DNA of 64,000 nt. It comes from Sulfitobacter donghicola DSW-25 = KCTC 12864 = JCM 14565. Its GTDB lineage: Bacteria; Pseudomonadota; Alphaproteobacteria; Rhodobacterales; Rhodobacteraceae. The stretch lies in the NCBI RefSeq assembly GCF_000622405.1, contig NZ_JASF01000005.1, positions 434,001 through 498,000 on the forward strand. The letters are read 5' to 3'. The position numbers were made by a program, and so were the translations under genes. The notes under the pieces are model-generated. The model made no database searches. It was not told the origin of the DNA and saw only the letters and a list, made by a program, of their open reading frames with translations. Positions 36,423 to 46,265 of the stretch are shown piece after piece (within the stretch, counting starts at the first letter, position 1; each line of letters opens with the position of its first letter).

Positions 36423-37931
36423 CTATTCCCCGCGCGGAAAGCGTTTGTTTTCTTCCAGCACGTTTAAATCCATATGGTTGCGCATATACGCCTCGGAGGC
36501 ATCGCGCAGGGGCTGATAATCCCACGGGAAATATCCGCCAGATCGCAGCGCTTCATAAACAACCCACCGCCGCGCCTGAGATTTGCGCACATCCGCGTCA
36601 TAGGCGTCCAAGTCCCAGCGCGCTTCTGATTTGGCGCGCAATTGGGTTACGGTGCCCGCGTGGGCGGGCACGTCGGCCAGATTGGTCAGCTCATGCGGGT
36701 CGGCCTCCAGATCGAACAGCTGATCGGGGTCCAGCGCGCAGCGGTTGTATTTCCACTTGCCATAACGCAGTGAAACCATCGGCGCATAAGAGGCCTCGGC
36801 CGCGTATTCCATGGCCACAGGTTCGGTGCGCTCTTGCCCCTGCCCCATCGGCACAAGGCTTTGGCCCGTTGTCCATGGGGCGATTTCCGACATATCCACG
36901 CCCGCCAAATCACAGAGCGTCGGGCACACATCGATATTGCTGACGGGGGTTGTTTGCAGCCCTGCCGCCATCTGCGGTGCGGCGATCATCATGGGAACAC
37001 GCGATGATCCCTCAAAGAAGCTCATCTTAAACCACAGACCGCGTTCGCCCAGCATGTCACCGTGATCCGAGACAAACAGAATGATCGCCTCTTGGCGGGT
37101 GTCCTCAAGCGTTTGCAAGATGTCACCGATTTTATCATCAAGGTAGCTGATATTGGCGAAATAGGCCCGACGGGAGCGTTTGATATCTTCTTCGGTGATG
37201 TCAAAATCGCGCCAGTTGTTCGCATCAAAGATGCGTTTCGAATGGGGATCATGCGCGTCATAGTCCATTGCCGGAATCTCTGGCAGCAGATGTTCGCAAT
37301 CCTCATAGAGGTCCCAGTATTTCTTGCGCGCCACATAGGGATCATGGGGGTGGGTGAAACTGGCCGTCACACACCACGGGCGTTTATCAAGACCGCGCGA
37401 CAACTCATAAATCTTGCGCGTGGCCTCATAGGCGACGGCATCGTCATATTCCATCTGGTTGCTGATCTCGGCCACGCCTGCGCCCGTGACAGAGCCCATG
37501 TTATGATACCACCAGTCGATCCGTTCACCTGGCTTGCGGTAATCTGGGGTCCAGCCGAAATCAGCGGGGTAGATATCGGTGGTCAGGCGGTCTTCGAACC
37601 CGTGCAACTGATCGGGACCGACAAAATGCATCTTACCCGACAGGCAGGTGTAATAGCCCGCGCGGCGCAGGTGATGCGCATAGGTGGGGATGGAAGAGGC
37701 AAATTCGGCCGCGTTGTCATAAACCCCAGTGGCGCTAGGCAATTGCCCTGACATAAATGCCGCCCGCCCCGGCGCACACAGCGGCGATGCGGTGTAGGCA
37801 TTCTGAAAACGGGTCGAGCGTGCGGCGAGCTTTTTCAGATTGGGCGCGTGCAGCCAATCCGCAGGGCCATCGGGAAACAATGTACCGTTAAGCTGATCAA
37901 CCATCAGGATGAGGATATTGGGCTGGGTCAT
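36423..37931 (-). CDS. betC: Choline-sulfatase
   Basis: 502 residues of the alkaline-phosphatase-like sulfatase family. The N-terminal metal motif is NILILMVDQLNG. The sulfatase signature SPLCAPGRAAFMSG carries Cys52, which is converted to formylglycine. Later motifs are VSDHGDMLGERGLWFKMSFFEGSSRVPM and the C-terminal choline-sulfatase domain with RWVVYEALRSGGYFPWDYQPL. It hydrolyses choline-O-sulfate to choline and sulfate. It starts inside the betI stop (ATGA). A maturation enzyme is not in this window. Confidence 0.95.
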   Translation of the reverse strand: MTQPNILILMVDQLNGTLFPDGPADWLHAPNLKKLAARSTRFQNAYTASPLCAPGRAAFMSGQLPSATGVYDNAAEFASSIPTYAHHLRRAGYYTCLSGKMHFVGPDQLHGFEDRLTTDIYPADFGWTPDYRKPGERIDWWYHNMGSVTGAGVAEISNQMEYDDAVAYEATRKIYELSRGLDKRPWCVTASFTHPHDPYVARKKYWDLYEDCEHLLPEIPAMDYDAHDPHSKRIFDANNWRDFDITEEDIKRSRRAYFANISYLDDKIGDILQTLEDTRQEAIILFVSDHGDMLGERGLWFKMSFFEGSSRVPMMIAAPQMAAGLQTTPVSNIDVCPTLCDLAGVDMSEIAPWTTGQSLVPMGQGQERTEPVAMEYAAEASYAPMVSLRYGKWKYNRCALDPDQLFDLEADPHELTNLADVPAHAGTVTQLRAKSEARWDLDAYDADVRKSQARRWVVYEALRSGGYFPWDYQPLRDASEAYMRNHMDLNVLEENKRFPRGE

Positions 37932-38503
37932 ATGCGATCCTTCACAATCATCTCCAAGGCACGCAGGGCCGTTTGTTTCGCTTCGGCACTGGAACCGTGT
38001 TCATAAGATGTGGCGCGCAGATACAGGCCATCGATCAAAGCGGCGAGCATCTCTGCGTCCGCTTGTGGCGCGTCCGATAACGGCCGCAAAGCATGGGTCA
38101 GGTTTGACCGAAGCCGCGTCTGATACAGCAACAGCAACCGGTTTAGAGGGGATTGCGAAGGCGCCGCCGAATAAAGCGTCATCCACGCACTAACCGTTGC
38201 AGGCGCAAAACAAGTTTCATCAAAACTTGCCGTTATAATTGCTGCGGCCCGTTCGTACGGGGTGGTCGCGAGGGCAAGGCTGCTGCGCACCTGCGCCCCG
38301 TATTCTGACAGGATGTGGCGCATCGCTGCGAGGAAAATCTCGTTCTTGCCACCAAAATAATGATGCGCCAAAGCGGTCGAGACCCCCGCCGTTTTCGCAA
38401 TCTGTCCAACGGTCACATCAAGAGATTGCGCGCGCCCGATTTCAGCAATCGTTGCTTGCACCAGCGACGCGCGTCGCAAGGGTTTCATGCCTAATTTGGG
38501 CAT
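37928..38503 (-). CDS. betI: TetR-family repressor BetI
   Basis: 191 residues from MPKLGMKPLRRASLVQATI, almost the same opening as E. coli BetI. The helix-turn-helix is TVGQIAKTAGVSTALAHHYFGGKNEIF (residues about 30-58), and the C-terminal ligand domain is all-helical. BetI represses the bet genes and is released by choline. It is the first gene of the operon and a palindromic site lies 46 bases upstream. Confidence 0.94.
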   Translation of the reverse strand: MPKLGMKPLRRASLVQATIAEIGRAQSLDVTVGQIAKTAGVSTALAHHYFGGKNEIFLAAMRHILSEYGAQVRSSLALATTPYERAAAIITASFDETCFAPATVSAWMTLYSAAPSQSPLNRLLLLYQTRLRSNLTHALRPLSDAPQADAEMLAALIDGLYLRATSYEHGSSAEAKQTALRALEMIVKDRI

Positions 38504-38548
38504 CAGAATCGGGGCCAATTGAACATGCCGCAAAAGGTGGGGGTTTTA

Positions 38549-38564
38549 GATTGATCAGTCAATC
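38549..38564. promoter_or_regulatory. Probable BetI operator
   Basis: GATTGA-TCAG-TCAATC is a perfect inverted repeat with 6-base arms, embedded in ATTGATTGACTGATCAAT on the minus strand. It resembles the ATTGA/TCAAT repeats of known BetI sites and is positioned to block betI transcription. It also sits nine bases from the stop of the next gene. Confidence 0.65.
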
Positions 38565-38572
38565 AATAAAAA

Positions 38573-39475
38573 CTAGCCCTTGGTGGCAGGCGCGTCCGGC
38601 GTCACACGACGTTTCAGCATTGCCTCGCGCCAAGTGATAAATGTCACCGACCCAAGGATCACAAAGCCCCCGATAATGACCCAGATATCAATGGCTTCTC
38701 CGAACCAGATCACCCCTAGGGAGGTCGCCCAGATAAGTTGAAGGAAGGTCACAGGCTGGGTAACTGTCACAGGCGCCGCAGCAAAAGCCAGCGTCATTGT
38801 ATAATGACCAGCCGTCGCAAAGACGGCAACACCAGCCAAAAAAGCCAGCTCTGTCGCGTTTGGCGTGATCCAATCGGCTGCAGCAAAGGGGGCCAGACCA
38901 AGGGTGACAAAAATGGACAACATCGCCACAACCACGCTTGGCTTCACCTCATCTGCCATGACTTTGGCCACCAGATAGCTGCCTGCAAAAACAACAGCGG
39001 CCAATAACATCGCTAAATGCCCGCTGCTTACCTCGCGAAATCCGGGGCGCAGGATGATCGCAGCACCGACAAGCCCCAAAAGAACCGCCACAATGCGCCG
39101 CGCGGCCAGCCGCTCACCTAAAAATATCGCGGCGCCCACAGTCACGTAGATCGGGGCGAGGTAATTCATGGCTGTCACTTCGGCGATGGGAATCCGCACC
39201 ATTGCAAAAAACCACAAAATCACACCGCCCGCATGAAAGAACCCCCGCACAGAGAACAGCGCCCATTGGCGGCGGCTTAGATTTGCGGAACGGATCGCAT
39301 TGATAGAGGGGATTAGAAAAACCAAACCAAAAGCATACCGCAAAAAGGCCGCCTCTCCCGAGGGTAATCGCGGCCCCATGGTCTTGACCAATGCGGTTAC
39401 CATGATGAAGGCAAAGCCTGTCACCAGCATCCAGAAAATTCCGACCATTGGCCGCTGAGGTTTTGAGGTAGTCAT
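38573..39475 (-). CDS. EamA/DMT family permease
   Basis: About 300 residues with ten membrane helices in two EamA repeats (residues about 12-140 and 150-285), including RYAFGLVFLIPSI, IAEVTAMNYLAPIYVTVGAAIFLGERLAARR, and the repeat-2 equivalent PVTFLQLIWATSLGVIWFGEAIDIW. These proteins usually export amino acids or related metabolites. It lies just upstream of the bet operon in the same direction but behind the BetI operator, so it is probably a separate unit. Confidence 0.88.
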   Translation of the reverse strand: MTTSKPQRPMVGIFWMLVTGFAFIMVTALVKTMGPRLPSGEAAFLRYAFGLVFLIPSINAIRSANLSRRQWALFSVRGFFHAGGVILWFFAMVRIPIAEVTAMNYLAPIYVTVGAAIFLGERLAARRIVAVLLGLVGAAIILRPGFREVSSGHLAMLLAAVVFAGSYLVAKVMADEVKPSVVVAMLSIFVTLGLAPFAAADWITPNATELAFLAGVAVFATAGHYTMTLAFAAAPVTVTQPVTFLQLIWATSLGVIWFGEAIDIWVIIGGFVILGSVTFITWREAMLKRRVTPDAPATKG

Positions 39476-39514
39476 AGGGCGACATGCACGCAATCGCCCA
39501 AGTGGTGCAAGCGA

Positions 39515-40114
39515 TTAGTGAAACAGCAAAGACGCGGCAATGATCCACATGGTCAGGGCAATGAGCCCGTCCAAAATCCGCCAGCTGATTGGGCGGGCGA
39601 ATATCGGCTCTAACAGGCGCGCGCCATATCCCAAGCTGAAGAAGAAAACGAGGCTGGCCAAAGCCGCCCCGCTGCCAAAGGAAAACCGATCATCATATTG
39701 CGCGGAAATGGACCCCAAAAGAACCAGCGTATCCAAATAGACGTGCGGGTTTAACCATGTCAGCGCCAATAAGGTTAGCAAGGTTCGCTTCAGCGTTGCA
39801 GGCGCCCGCCCTTCTGTGTTGAGGGCCTCCCCTCCGCGCCAAGCGCTGATCGCGTTACGCCATCCATAAGCGATCAAAAACGCCGCCCCACCATACCGCA
39901 TGACGGGTTCGAACCATGGCACAGTTTCCGCCAAAGCCCCAAACCCAGCAACGCCAGCCGAAATCAAAAGCGCATCAGAAACACCACATGTCAGGCAAAC
40001 CCAGAACACATGTTCACGGCGCAGCCCCTGACGCAGGATAAACGCGTTCTGTGCACCGATTGCGACAATCAAAGAAAGGCTCAGCAAGAAACCGGGAATA
40101 AAAGAAGATAACAT
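39515..40114 (-). CDS. argO: LysE/ArgO-family amino-acid exporter
   Basis: 199 residues from MLSSFIPGFLLSLSLIVAIG, with six membrane segments. The family signature GAQNAFILRQGLRREHVFWVCLTCGVSDALLISAGVAG in the first third and LTWLNPHVYLDTLVLLGS in the second match ArgO/LysE exporters of arginine or lysine. These are normally paired with an ArgP/LysG regulator, which is absent here. The longer frame from 40174 lacks support. Confidence 0.88.
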   Translation of the reverse strand: MLSSFIPGFLLSLSLIVAIGAQNAFILRQGLRREHVFWVCLTCGVSDALLISAGVAGFGALAETVPWFEPVMRYGGAAFLIAYGWRNAISAWRGGEALNTEGRAPATLKRTLLTLLALTWLNPHVYLDTLVLLGSISAQYDDRFSFGSGAALASLVFFFSLGYGARLLEPIFARPISWRILDGLIALTMWIIAASLLFH

Positions 40115-40406
40115 TGGCCTCAGCTCCGGCAGACAGTGGATGGATAGAAATCCCCCGTATTGACTTTTGATCAAATTGTCGAGGCCTCACACCGCGTTCA
40201 CAGCAACGCGTTTTGCCTGTGAGCGTGGAAAGCGCTAAATTGCAGGCACGACCTTAAAAGGTGAGTTCGTTAAAAGTTTCACAATCCCGCCCAATGTTCG
40301 CCATCTATCGGAAATATTTCGCCCGCTCACGAGAAACTGAACTCTTCCCCCTAGCGCAGGCTGTAACAACTGCCTATCTGCCGACTACTGATGAAGGAAA
40401 TAGCAG

Positions 40407-40655
40407 ATGACTGAAATGACAAAGAAGCTGGAAATCAGCCACGACGAACTAGAGCTCATCGCAAGCGCTCTGGAAACGCAGACAAAAATCTTGCGGATGC
40501 AAGCCAGTGCTGGCGGCCACGGTGCAAAAAAGCGCCTTGATGAAGTGCGCCGCGTTTTGGCAACCGTCACCCGCCAGACCAAAAAAACGCACAGCACCAG
40601 CGTGCAGCAATCCGGTTTTTGGGGTTTGCTAAGATCAATGGGTGAAGCCACCTAA
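40407..40655 (+). CDS. Small conserved hypothetical protein
   Basis: 82 residues preceded by GAAGGA eight bases upstream. The first two thirds are charged and helical (LEISHDELELIASALETQTKIL, GAKKRLDEVRRVLATVTRQTKK), ending in a FWGLLRSMG segment. There is no signal, membrane span or Cys. I do not recognise the family. A strong terminator closes the gene, so it is a monocistronic unit, which supports it being real. Confidence 0.7.
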   Translation: MTEMTKKLEISHDELELIASALETQTKILRMQASAGGHGAKKRLDEVRRVLATVTRQTKKTHSTSVQQSGFWGLLRSMGEAT

Positions 40656-40697
40656 ACCTGCGACCACGACGGCGGGCTCTTTTGGCCTGTCGCACAT

Positions 40698-40735
40698 GAA
40701 AAACGCCGCTGCATATAGATGCAGCGGCGTTTTTC
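40698..40735. terminator. Bidirectional rho-independent terminator
   Basis: A perfect 17-base stem: GAAAAACGCCGCTGCAT (40698-40714) with its complement (40719-40735) and an ATAG loop. The A- and T-ends give a T-run on both strands, so it can stop both the plus-strand small gene and the minus-strand yebC. Confidence 0.92.
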
Positions 40736-40756
40736 GTGATTAAAGGGGGGCGCGTT

Positions 40757-41500
40757 TTACTCTAGCGCTTCCATAACTTCGTCAGATGCTTCGAAGTTCG
40801 CTGTAACGCGCTGAACGTCGTCATCATCTTCCAAGGCATCAATCAGCTTCATCAGCTTTTGCATGCCTTCCAGATCCATTTCGGTTGTCGTGGTGGGGCG
40901 CCAGATCAATTTGGTGCTATCACTTTCGCCCAGCTCGGCCTCAAGCGCGGTTGAAACATCGTTCAAATCCGTGTCTGCGCAATAGATCACGTGGCCATCT
41001 TCAGAGCTTTCCACGTCTTCTGCGCCCGCCTCGATTGCGGCCATCATCACAGTATCCGCATCGCCAACCGCCAGCGGGTAAGTCACCTCGCCCTTGCGAT
41101 CAAACATAAAGCCAACGCTGCCTGTCTCGCCAAGGTTCCCACCATATTTGGTAAAGGTCGAGCGAACAGTCGAAGCCGTACGGTTGCGGTTGTCGGTCAT
41201 CGTTTCAACAATAACGGCAACGCCGTTTGTGCCATAACCTTCATAGCGGATTTCTTCGTAATCCTCCGCATCGCCCCCTGTCGCCTTTTTGATTGCGCGT
41301 TCGATATTGTCTTTTGGCATCGAGGCCTGCTTGGCCTCTTTTACGGCCAAACGCAGACGTGGGTTTTTATCTGGATCGGGGTCGCCCATTTTGGCCGCGA
41401 CGGTGATCTCTTTGGAGAATTTCGAAAACATCTTCGAGCGCAACTTGTCCTGACGCCCTTTGCGGTGCTGGATGTTTGCCCATTTGGAATGGCCTGCCAT
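40757..41500 (-). CDS. yebC: YebC/PmpR family protein
   Basis: 247 residues from [23 protein letters not shown], the hallmark opening of the family. [18 protein letters not shown] and the acidic C-terminal domain follow. YebC proteins were described as transcriptional regulators; recent work shows that members act on ribosomes stalled at proline-rich stretches. The gene stands alone between terminator-bounded units, not next to ruvC as in E. coli. Confidence 0.95.
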   Translation of the reverse strand: MAGHSKWANIQHRKGRQDKLRSKMFSKFSKEITVAAKMGDPDPDKNPRLRLAVKEAKQASMPKDNIERAIKKATGGDAEDYEEIRYEGYGTNGVAVIVETMTDNRNRTASTVRSTFTKYGGNLGETGSVGFMFDRKGEVTYPLAVGDADTVMMAAIEAGAEDVESSEDGHVIYCADTDLNDVSTALEAELGESDSTKLIWRPTTTTEMDLEGMQKLMKLIDALEDDDDVQRVTANFEASDEVMEALE

Positions 41501-41746
41501 GGATGGTCTCCGTACTATAGCTATAAGTTTGTTAGCCGCGCTTATACGGCAGGGGCAGCACAAGCCGCAAGGCTCACATCGGAACTGGAGGCGCCTGTTT
41601 CGCTATATTTCCTGAATAGACCCTGAATATTTAGCGCCCAGCTAGGCCAGCCCTGTTTTGCGCCCCCTCACCTTTTGCAACCTGCCTGCGCATTGAGAGC
41701 GGAATCTCCCCTTGTCCTACCCCGCCGTCTGCAACATTGTGCGCCC

Positions 41747-43519
41747 ATGACCCAAGATCAAATTATCCTCTTCGCGCTTTTTGGCGCCGTGTTCGGCCTC
41801 CTCCTTTGGGGGCGCTTTCGTTATGATATTGTAGCCTTTTCCGCCCTGATGGCGGGTGTTGTGCTGGGGGTTGTCGATAGCAAAGACGCCTTTAGCGGCT
41901 TTGGCCACCCAGCCACATTGGTGGTCGCGCTGGTTTTGGTGGTATCGGCAGGGCTGGTACGGTCGGGCGCGGTGTTGCTCATCACGCGAACGCTGGTTGA
42001 TGCGTCCCGCTCATTAGGCGCGCATATTACTTTGATGGGTGCCGTTGGTGGGATTTTATCGGCTTTCATGAATAACGTGGCCGCATTGGCGTTGCTGATG
42101 CCTGTTGATATCCAAACCGCGCGCAAAGCTGGCCGCGCGCCCGGGCTGTCGCTGATGCCGCTCAGCTTTGCGACGATTCTGGGGGGGATGGTCACGCTGA
42201 TCGGGACACCTCCGAACATCATCATCGCCGCGATCCGCGAAGAAAGCCTAGGTGCGCCGTTCAAGATGTTTGATTTTGCCCCTGTTGGCGGGGTTGCCGC
42301 GATTGCGGGCCTTGCTTTTGTTGCGCTGGTGGGGTGGCGTTTGATCCCTGCGCGCGACGACAGCGCGATCAGCGCCGAAGATCTTTCGGCCTATATTGCC
42401 GAACTGGTTGTGCCTGAGGGTAGTAAACACATCGGCAAACGTGTGTCGCAACTGGAAGAGACTGCCGACAAGGCTGATGTCGTCATCATCGGATTGATGC
42501 GAGATGGCAAACGCCGCTATGGGCGCGCGCGCAACACCGAACTGCGCGCGGGAGATGCATTGGTTCTTGAGGCGACACCCGATGCACTGGACGAATTCCG
42601 CTCAACTTTGGACCTCGCGATGGCCGATAGCGTCCGCGAAGAGCGCCTGCGCGCTGATGGCGATGGTGTAGAGATTATCGAAGTTGTCGTGACCGCTGAA
42701 AGCCGCCTCGCGGGGCGCACCACCCAAGCTGTTGGTCTGGCGTGGCGCCAGCGCTCGGTCCTGTTGGGTATTTCGCGCCGGGGGCGCAAGATCACCTCGC
42801 AACTGCGCAAGACCGAGCTCGAGACAGGAGACATCCTGTTGCTATTGGTACCACGTGACACAGGCGATGATGTTGCAGAGTGGCTGGGCGTTTTGCCGCT
42901 GGCTGATCGCGGTTTGGCCGTGACTGAAAACAGCAAGGTTTGGTTGGCCATTGGCCTGTTTGCAGGGGCGGTTGTGGCGGCCTCCTTGGGGCTGATCTAT
43001 TTGCCTATCGCGCTAGGGATCGTGGTGATCGCCTATGTGCTGGCCAAAATTGTGCCCCTGTCCGAGCTTTATACCCACATCGAATGGCCGGTGGTTGTGC
43101 TGCTGGGGTCGATGATCCCGCTGGGTGCCGCGCTGGAAAAATCTGGCGGCACCGAATTGATCGCGGGATCGCTGGTTAACCTGACTGCGGGCATGCCAGC
43201 TTGGGCGGTTTTGACGGTTCTCATGGTCGTCACGATGACTCTGTCTGACGTTTTGAACAACACGGCAACAACGATTGTCGCCGCCCCTGTCGGCATTCAA
43301 ATGGCGCATTCCCTTGAAGTGAACCCAGACCCCTTTCTGATGGCTGTCGCGATTGCGGCTTCCTCTGCCTTCCTCACCCCGATTGGCCATAAAAACAACA
43401 CGCTGATCCTTGGCCCTGGCGGATATGGTTTTGGCGATTATTGGCGCATGGGCCTGCCGCTAGAGATTATCGTCGTTGCGGTTTCGATCCCTGCCATTCT
43501 GGTTTTCTGGCCGTTGTGA
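41747..43519 (+). CDS. SLC13 (DASS) permease with TrkA-C domains
   Basis: 590 residues. An N-terminal membrane block (about 1-200) has NNVAALALLMPVDIQ and LIGTPPNIIIAAIREESLGAPF. Two RCK_C/TrkA-C domains (about 215-385, GKRVSQLEETADKADVVIIGLMRDG and AGRTTQAVGLAWRQRS) follow, then a second membrane block with LNNTATTIVAAPVGIQMA and TPIGHKNNTLILGPGGYGFGDYWRMG. Family members move sulfate, dicarboxylates or silicate-like anions with Na+. The substrate is not determined here. Confidence 0.88.
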   Translation: MTQDQIILFALFGAVFGLLLWGRFRYDIVAFSALMAGVVLGVVDSKDAFSGFGHPATLVVALVLVVSAGLVRSGAVLLITRTLVDASRSLGAHITLMGAVGGILSAFMNNVAALALLMPVDIQTARKAGRAPGLSLMPLSFATILGGMVTLIGTPPNIIIAAIREESLGAPFKMFDFAPVGGVAAIAGLAFVALVGWRLIPARDDSAISAEDLSAYIAELVVPEGSKHIGKRVSQLEETADKADVVIIGLMRDGKRRYGRARNTELRAGDALVLEATPDALDEFRSTLDLAMADSVREERLRADGDGVEIIEVVVTAESRLAGRTTQAVGLAWRQRSVLLGISRRGRKITSQLRKTELETGDILLLLVPRDTGDDVAEWLGVLPLADRGLAVTENSKVWLAIGLFAGAVVAASLGLIYLPIALGIVVIAYVLAKIVPLSELYTHIEWPVVVLLGSMIPLGAALEKSGGTELIAGSLVNLTAGMPAWAVLTVLMVVTMTLSDVLNNTATTIVAAPVGIQMAHSLEVNPDPFLMAVAIAASSAFLTPIGHKNNTLILGPGGYGFGDYWRMGLPLEIIVVAVSIPAILVFWPL

Positions 43520-43603
43520 CGTAGCTTCCCTCTTGGCAGAAATAGGCTCTGCGTGGCAGGTTCCCGCCAAAGCGCTGGCTAAACGGCGCTATAGGGAGGA
43601 AAT

Positions 43604-44461
43604 ATGGATATTCTAATTAATGTGGTTCTGCCACTGTCGCTGGCTGTCATCATGCTGTCATTGGGGATTGGGCTGACGTTGGGGGATTTTCGCCGCGTCG
43701 CCGCCCAACCGCGCGGGTTCTTTGCTGGCGCGTTAAGCCAAATCGTTCTGTTGCCGATCGTGGCTTATGTAGCGGCTGTGCTCTTTGGGTTGCCGCCTGC
43801 TCTTGCTGCGGGTCTAATGCTGCTGGCGCTATGCCCGGGTGGTGTGACGTCAAACATGATTAGTCGCCTTGCGCGCGGCGATGTGGCCCTGTCGGTTTCG
43901 CTAACAGCGGTGATTTCTTTGCTCAGCATTTTGACAGTACCGTTTATTGCCGCGTGGTCTGTGCAGCATTTCATGGGCGAAGCCGCGCCCGAGGTGAACA
44001 TCACCTCGCTTGGGATCGCGATGTTTGTGATCACCGCCCTGCCCGTTTGTATCGGTGTGGCGATCCGCCATTTCGCTACCGGCTTTGCTGATCGCGTCGA
44101 GCCGATCCTGACCAAGATTGCGACCGTTTTGTTTGCCGTTATCGTTTTGGCAGCGCTTGCCGGAAACTGGTCACTGTTTGTAGACAACATCAGCGTGCTT
44201 GGCCCTGTGCTCATTTCTGTCAACCTCGTGCTTATGGTTTTGGGGCTTTTCGTTGCTGCCTTCTTTGGTTTGGGCTGGGATGGCCGCAAGACGATCTCGA
44301 TCGAGACAGGCGTGCAAAATGCTACGCTAGGCATCACGTTGAGCGCCATTATATCGGGTCAATCTGACGGGTTTAGCGCGCTGGCCCTGCCCTCAGCCGT
44401 ATATGGCATTACGATGTATCTGGTCGCAGCGCCTTTTGTCATGTGGTACCGCAGAAAATAG
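43604..44461 (+). CDS. Bile acid:sodium symporter (BASS) family transporter
   Basis: 285 residues and about nine or ten membrane helices. The family motifs are LCPGGVTSNMISRLARGDVALSVSLTAVISLLSI with the crossover region, and GVQNATLGITLSAI in the second repeat (the E/G-x-G-x-Q-N Na+ site). BASS proteins couple Na+ to uptake of organic anions such as pyruvate, pantothenate or taurocholate. A GGAGG lies just before the ATG. It sits between two SLC13 genes. Confidence 0.9.
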   Translation: MDILINVVLPLSLAVIMLSLGIGLTLGDFRRVAAQPRGFFAGALSQIVLLPIVAYVAAVLFGLPPALAAGLMLLALCPGGVTSNMISRLARGDVALSVSLTAVISLLSILTVPFIAAWSVQHFMGEAAPEVNITSLGIAMFVITALPVCIGVAIRHFATGFADRVEPILTKIATVLFAVIVLAALAGNWSLFVDNISVLGPVLISVNLVLMVLGLFVAAFFGLGWDGRKTISIETGVQNATLGITLSAIISGQSDGFSALALPSAVYGITMYLVAAPFVMWYRRK

Positions 44462-44472
44462 GCAAACCAAGC

Positions 44473-46239
44473 TTACCAGATCAGCGGGATCACCGCGCTG
44501 GCAATCAGGGACATGGACAGGTTCAGCGGCACACCAACGCGCATAAAGTCGGTGAACTTGTACCCCCCCGGACCATAAACCAACGTGTTGGTCTGATACC
44601 CAATCGGGGTGGCAAAGGCACAAGACGCGGCGATCATCACCGCCACGACAAGCGCGCGTGCATCCATGCCCAAGGCCGCAGCCAATGAGATCGCGATGGG
44701 TGTCATGATGACAGCCACCGCATTATTGGAAACGATTTCTGTAAACACCGTGGTCAGCAAGAACACGCAAAAGATCACGCCAGCGGGCGGCAAATTACCC
44801 AGTGCAGGCGCAATGCCATCAACAATCAACTGCACTGCGCCCGTATGCTGTAACGCAGCCCCCACGCAGAGCATCGAAAAAATCAGCGCCAACAAACGCC
44901 CGTCGATAAAGGAAAACGCCTCATCCGCGTCGATGCAGCCCGTGACCAGAACAATGGCAACAGCGATCACTGCCAACATCAAAATAGGCGCAACGTTCAG
45001 CGCGGCCAAGGTGACAATGGCGGCAAGTGCGGCAATGGCAATGGGCGCATGGCCACGACGATAGGCCCGCTGGGACGGTGTGCTGACATCAACCATATCC
45101 ATATCGCTGGCCAAACGCTGAATGTCTTCGGAGGCGCCTTCTAGCAGCAGGGTGTCACCCACCCGCACCACCAGATCATCCAGCTGCCGCCCGATGTTCT
45201 GGTTCCGCCGATGCACCGCCAGCGGGTAAACACCGTAACGGCGGCGCAGACGCAATGCGCCCAAGCTGCGGCCAATCATCTTGCATCCCGGGGTGATCAA
45301 CACCTCAACCGTATTGGTTTCAACTGCCGAAACCTGATCCACGCGCTTTAGCTCTGGGGTGGCCTGAAGGCTCAGCAGTTCGGACATCTGGGTGCGCAAA
45401 ACCACGCGGTCCCCCGTTTGCAACACAACGTCTTTCAGGTTGCGGCGTAACGAGGCATCGCCACGAACCACGTCGATCAGGCGCACGCCTTCGCGTTTGA
45501 ACAGCTTTACGTCCAGTACCTCACGCCCGATCAGGTTGCTTTCAGGGGGGATCACCGCCTCTGAGAAAAACTTCATCTTGGAGCGGTCACTCAGCATCCC
45601 TGCCATGCTGTCCCGTTCAGGCAACAGGCGCCGCCCGATGGTCGCCATGTAAAACAGCCCCCATGCGCAAACGGCCAAACCAATCGGCAGAATTTCGAAA
45701 ATACCAAAAGGCTCCAGCCCTTGCGCACGCGCCACGCCATCCACCAACAGGTTTGTTGAGGTCCCGATCAGGGTGAGCGATCCGCCCATAATCGCAGCAT
45801 AACTCAGCGGGATCAGCAGCTTGGAGGCTTTGGTGCCTAGTGTCTTGCTGAGTTGAACCACAACGGGGATCATGACAACCACCACAGGCGTGTTGTTCAT
45901 AATGGCCGAAGCCCCCATCACCGACAGGATAACACCAATCACCGCCAGTTTGGGATTGGTGCGCGCATATCGTTCGGCCATTTGCGTTAAAACCTCAAGC
46001 GCGCCAGTACGCACCAGCGCCCCCATGACAATAAACATCGCCGCAATCGTCCATGGCGCCGAGTTGGACAGCACTATCCGCGCGTCCTCATAGGGCAACA
46101 ACCCCATCGCCAACAGCGATGCAGCCCCCGCGAGGGCGACAACTTCGGTTGGCAAGGTCTCTCGCAGGAAGAGGATAAACATCACCACAACAACGGTGAG
46201 CGCAAGGATCGCTTGGGAAAACTGACTAAGTTCGAACAT
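44473..46239 (-). CDS. SLC13 (DASS) permease with TrkA-C domains, second copy
   Basis: 588 residues with the same architecture as the other SLC13 gene in the window: membrane block, two TrkA-C domains (about 205-385, including GREVLDVKLFKREGVRLIDVVRGDASLRRNL), membrane block. SNNAVAVIMTPIAISLA and TPIGYQTNTLVYGPGGYKFTDFMRVG are the C-terminal substrate loop. The two are diverged paralogues, not a recent duplication. Sulfate or an organic sulfonate is possible but unproven. Confidence 0.88.
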   Translation of the reverse strand: MFELSQFSQAILALTVVVVMFILFLRETLPTEVVALAGAASLLAMGLLPYEDARIVLSNSAPWTIAAMFIVMGALVRTGALEVLTQMAERYARTNPKLAVIGVILSVMGASAIMNNTPVVVVMIPVVVQLSKTLGTKASKLLIPLSYAAIMGGSLTLIGTSTNLLVDGVARAQGLEPFGIFEILPIGLAVCAWGLFYMATIGRRLLPERDSMAGMLSDRSKMKFFSEAVIPPESNLIGREVLDVKLFKREGVRLIDVVRGDASLRRNLKDVVLQTGDRVVLRTQMSELLSLQATPELKRVDQVSAVETNTVEVLITPGCKMIGRSLGALRLRRRYGVYPLAVHRRNQNIGRQLDDLVVRVGDTLLLEGASEDIQRLASDMDMVDVSTPSQRAYRRGHAPIAIAALAAIVTLAALNVAPILMLAVIAVAIVLVTGCIDADEAFSFIDGRLLALIFSMLCVGAALQHTGAVQLIVDGIAPALGNLPPAGVIFCVFLLTTVFTEIVSNNAVAVIMTPIAISLAAALGMDARALVVAVMIAASCAFATPIGYQTNTLVYGPGGYKFTDFMRVGVPLNLSMSLIASAVIPLIW

Positions 46240-46265
46240 ATATTTAGGCCTGCCCTGTTTCGGCC

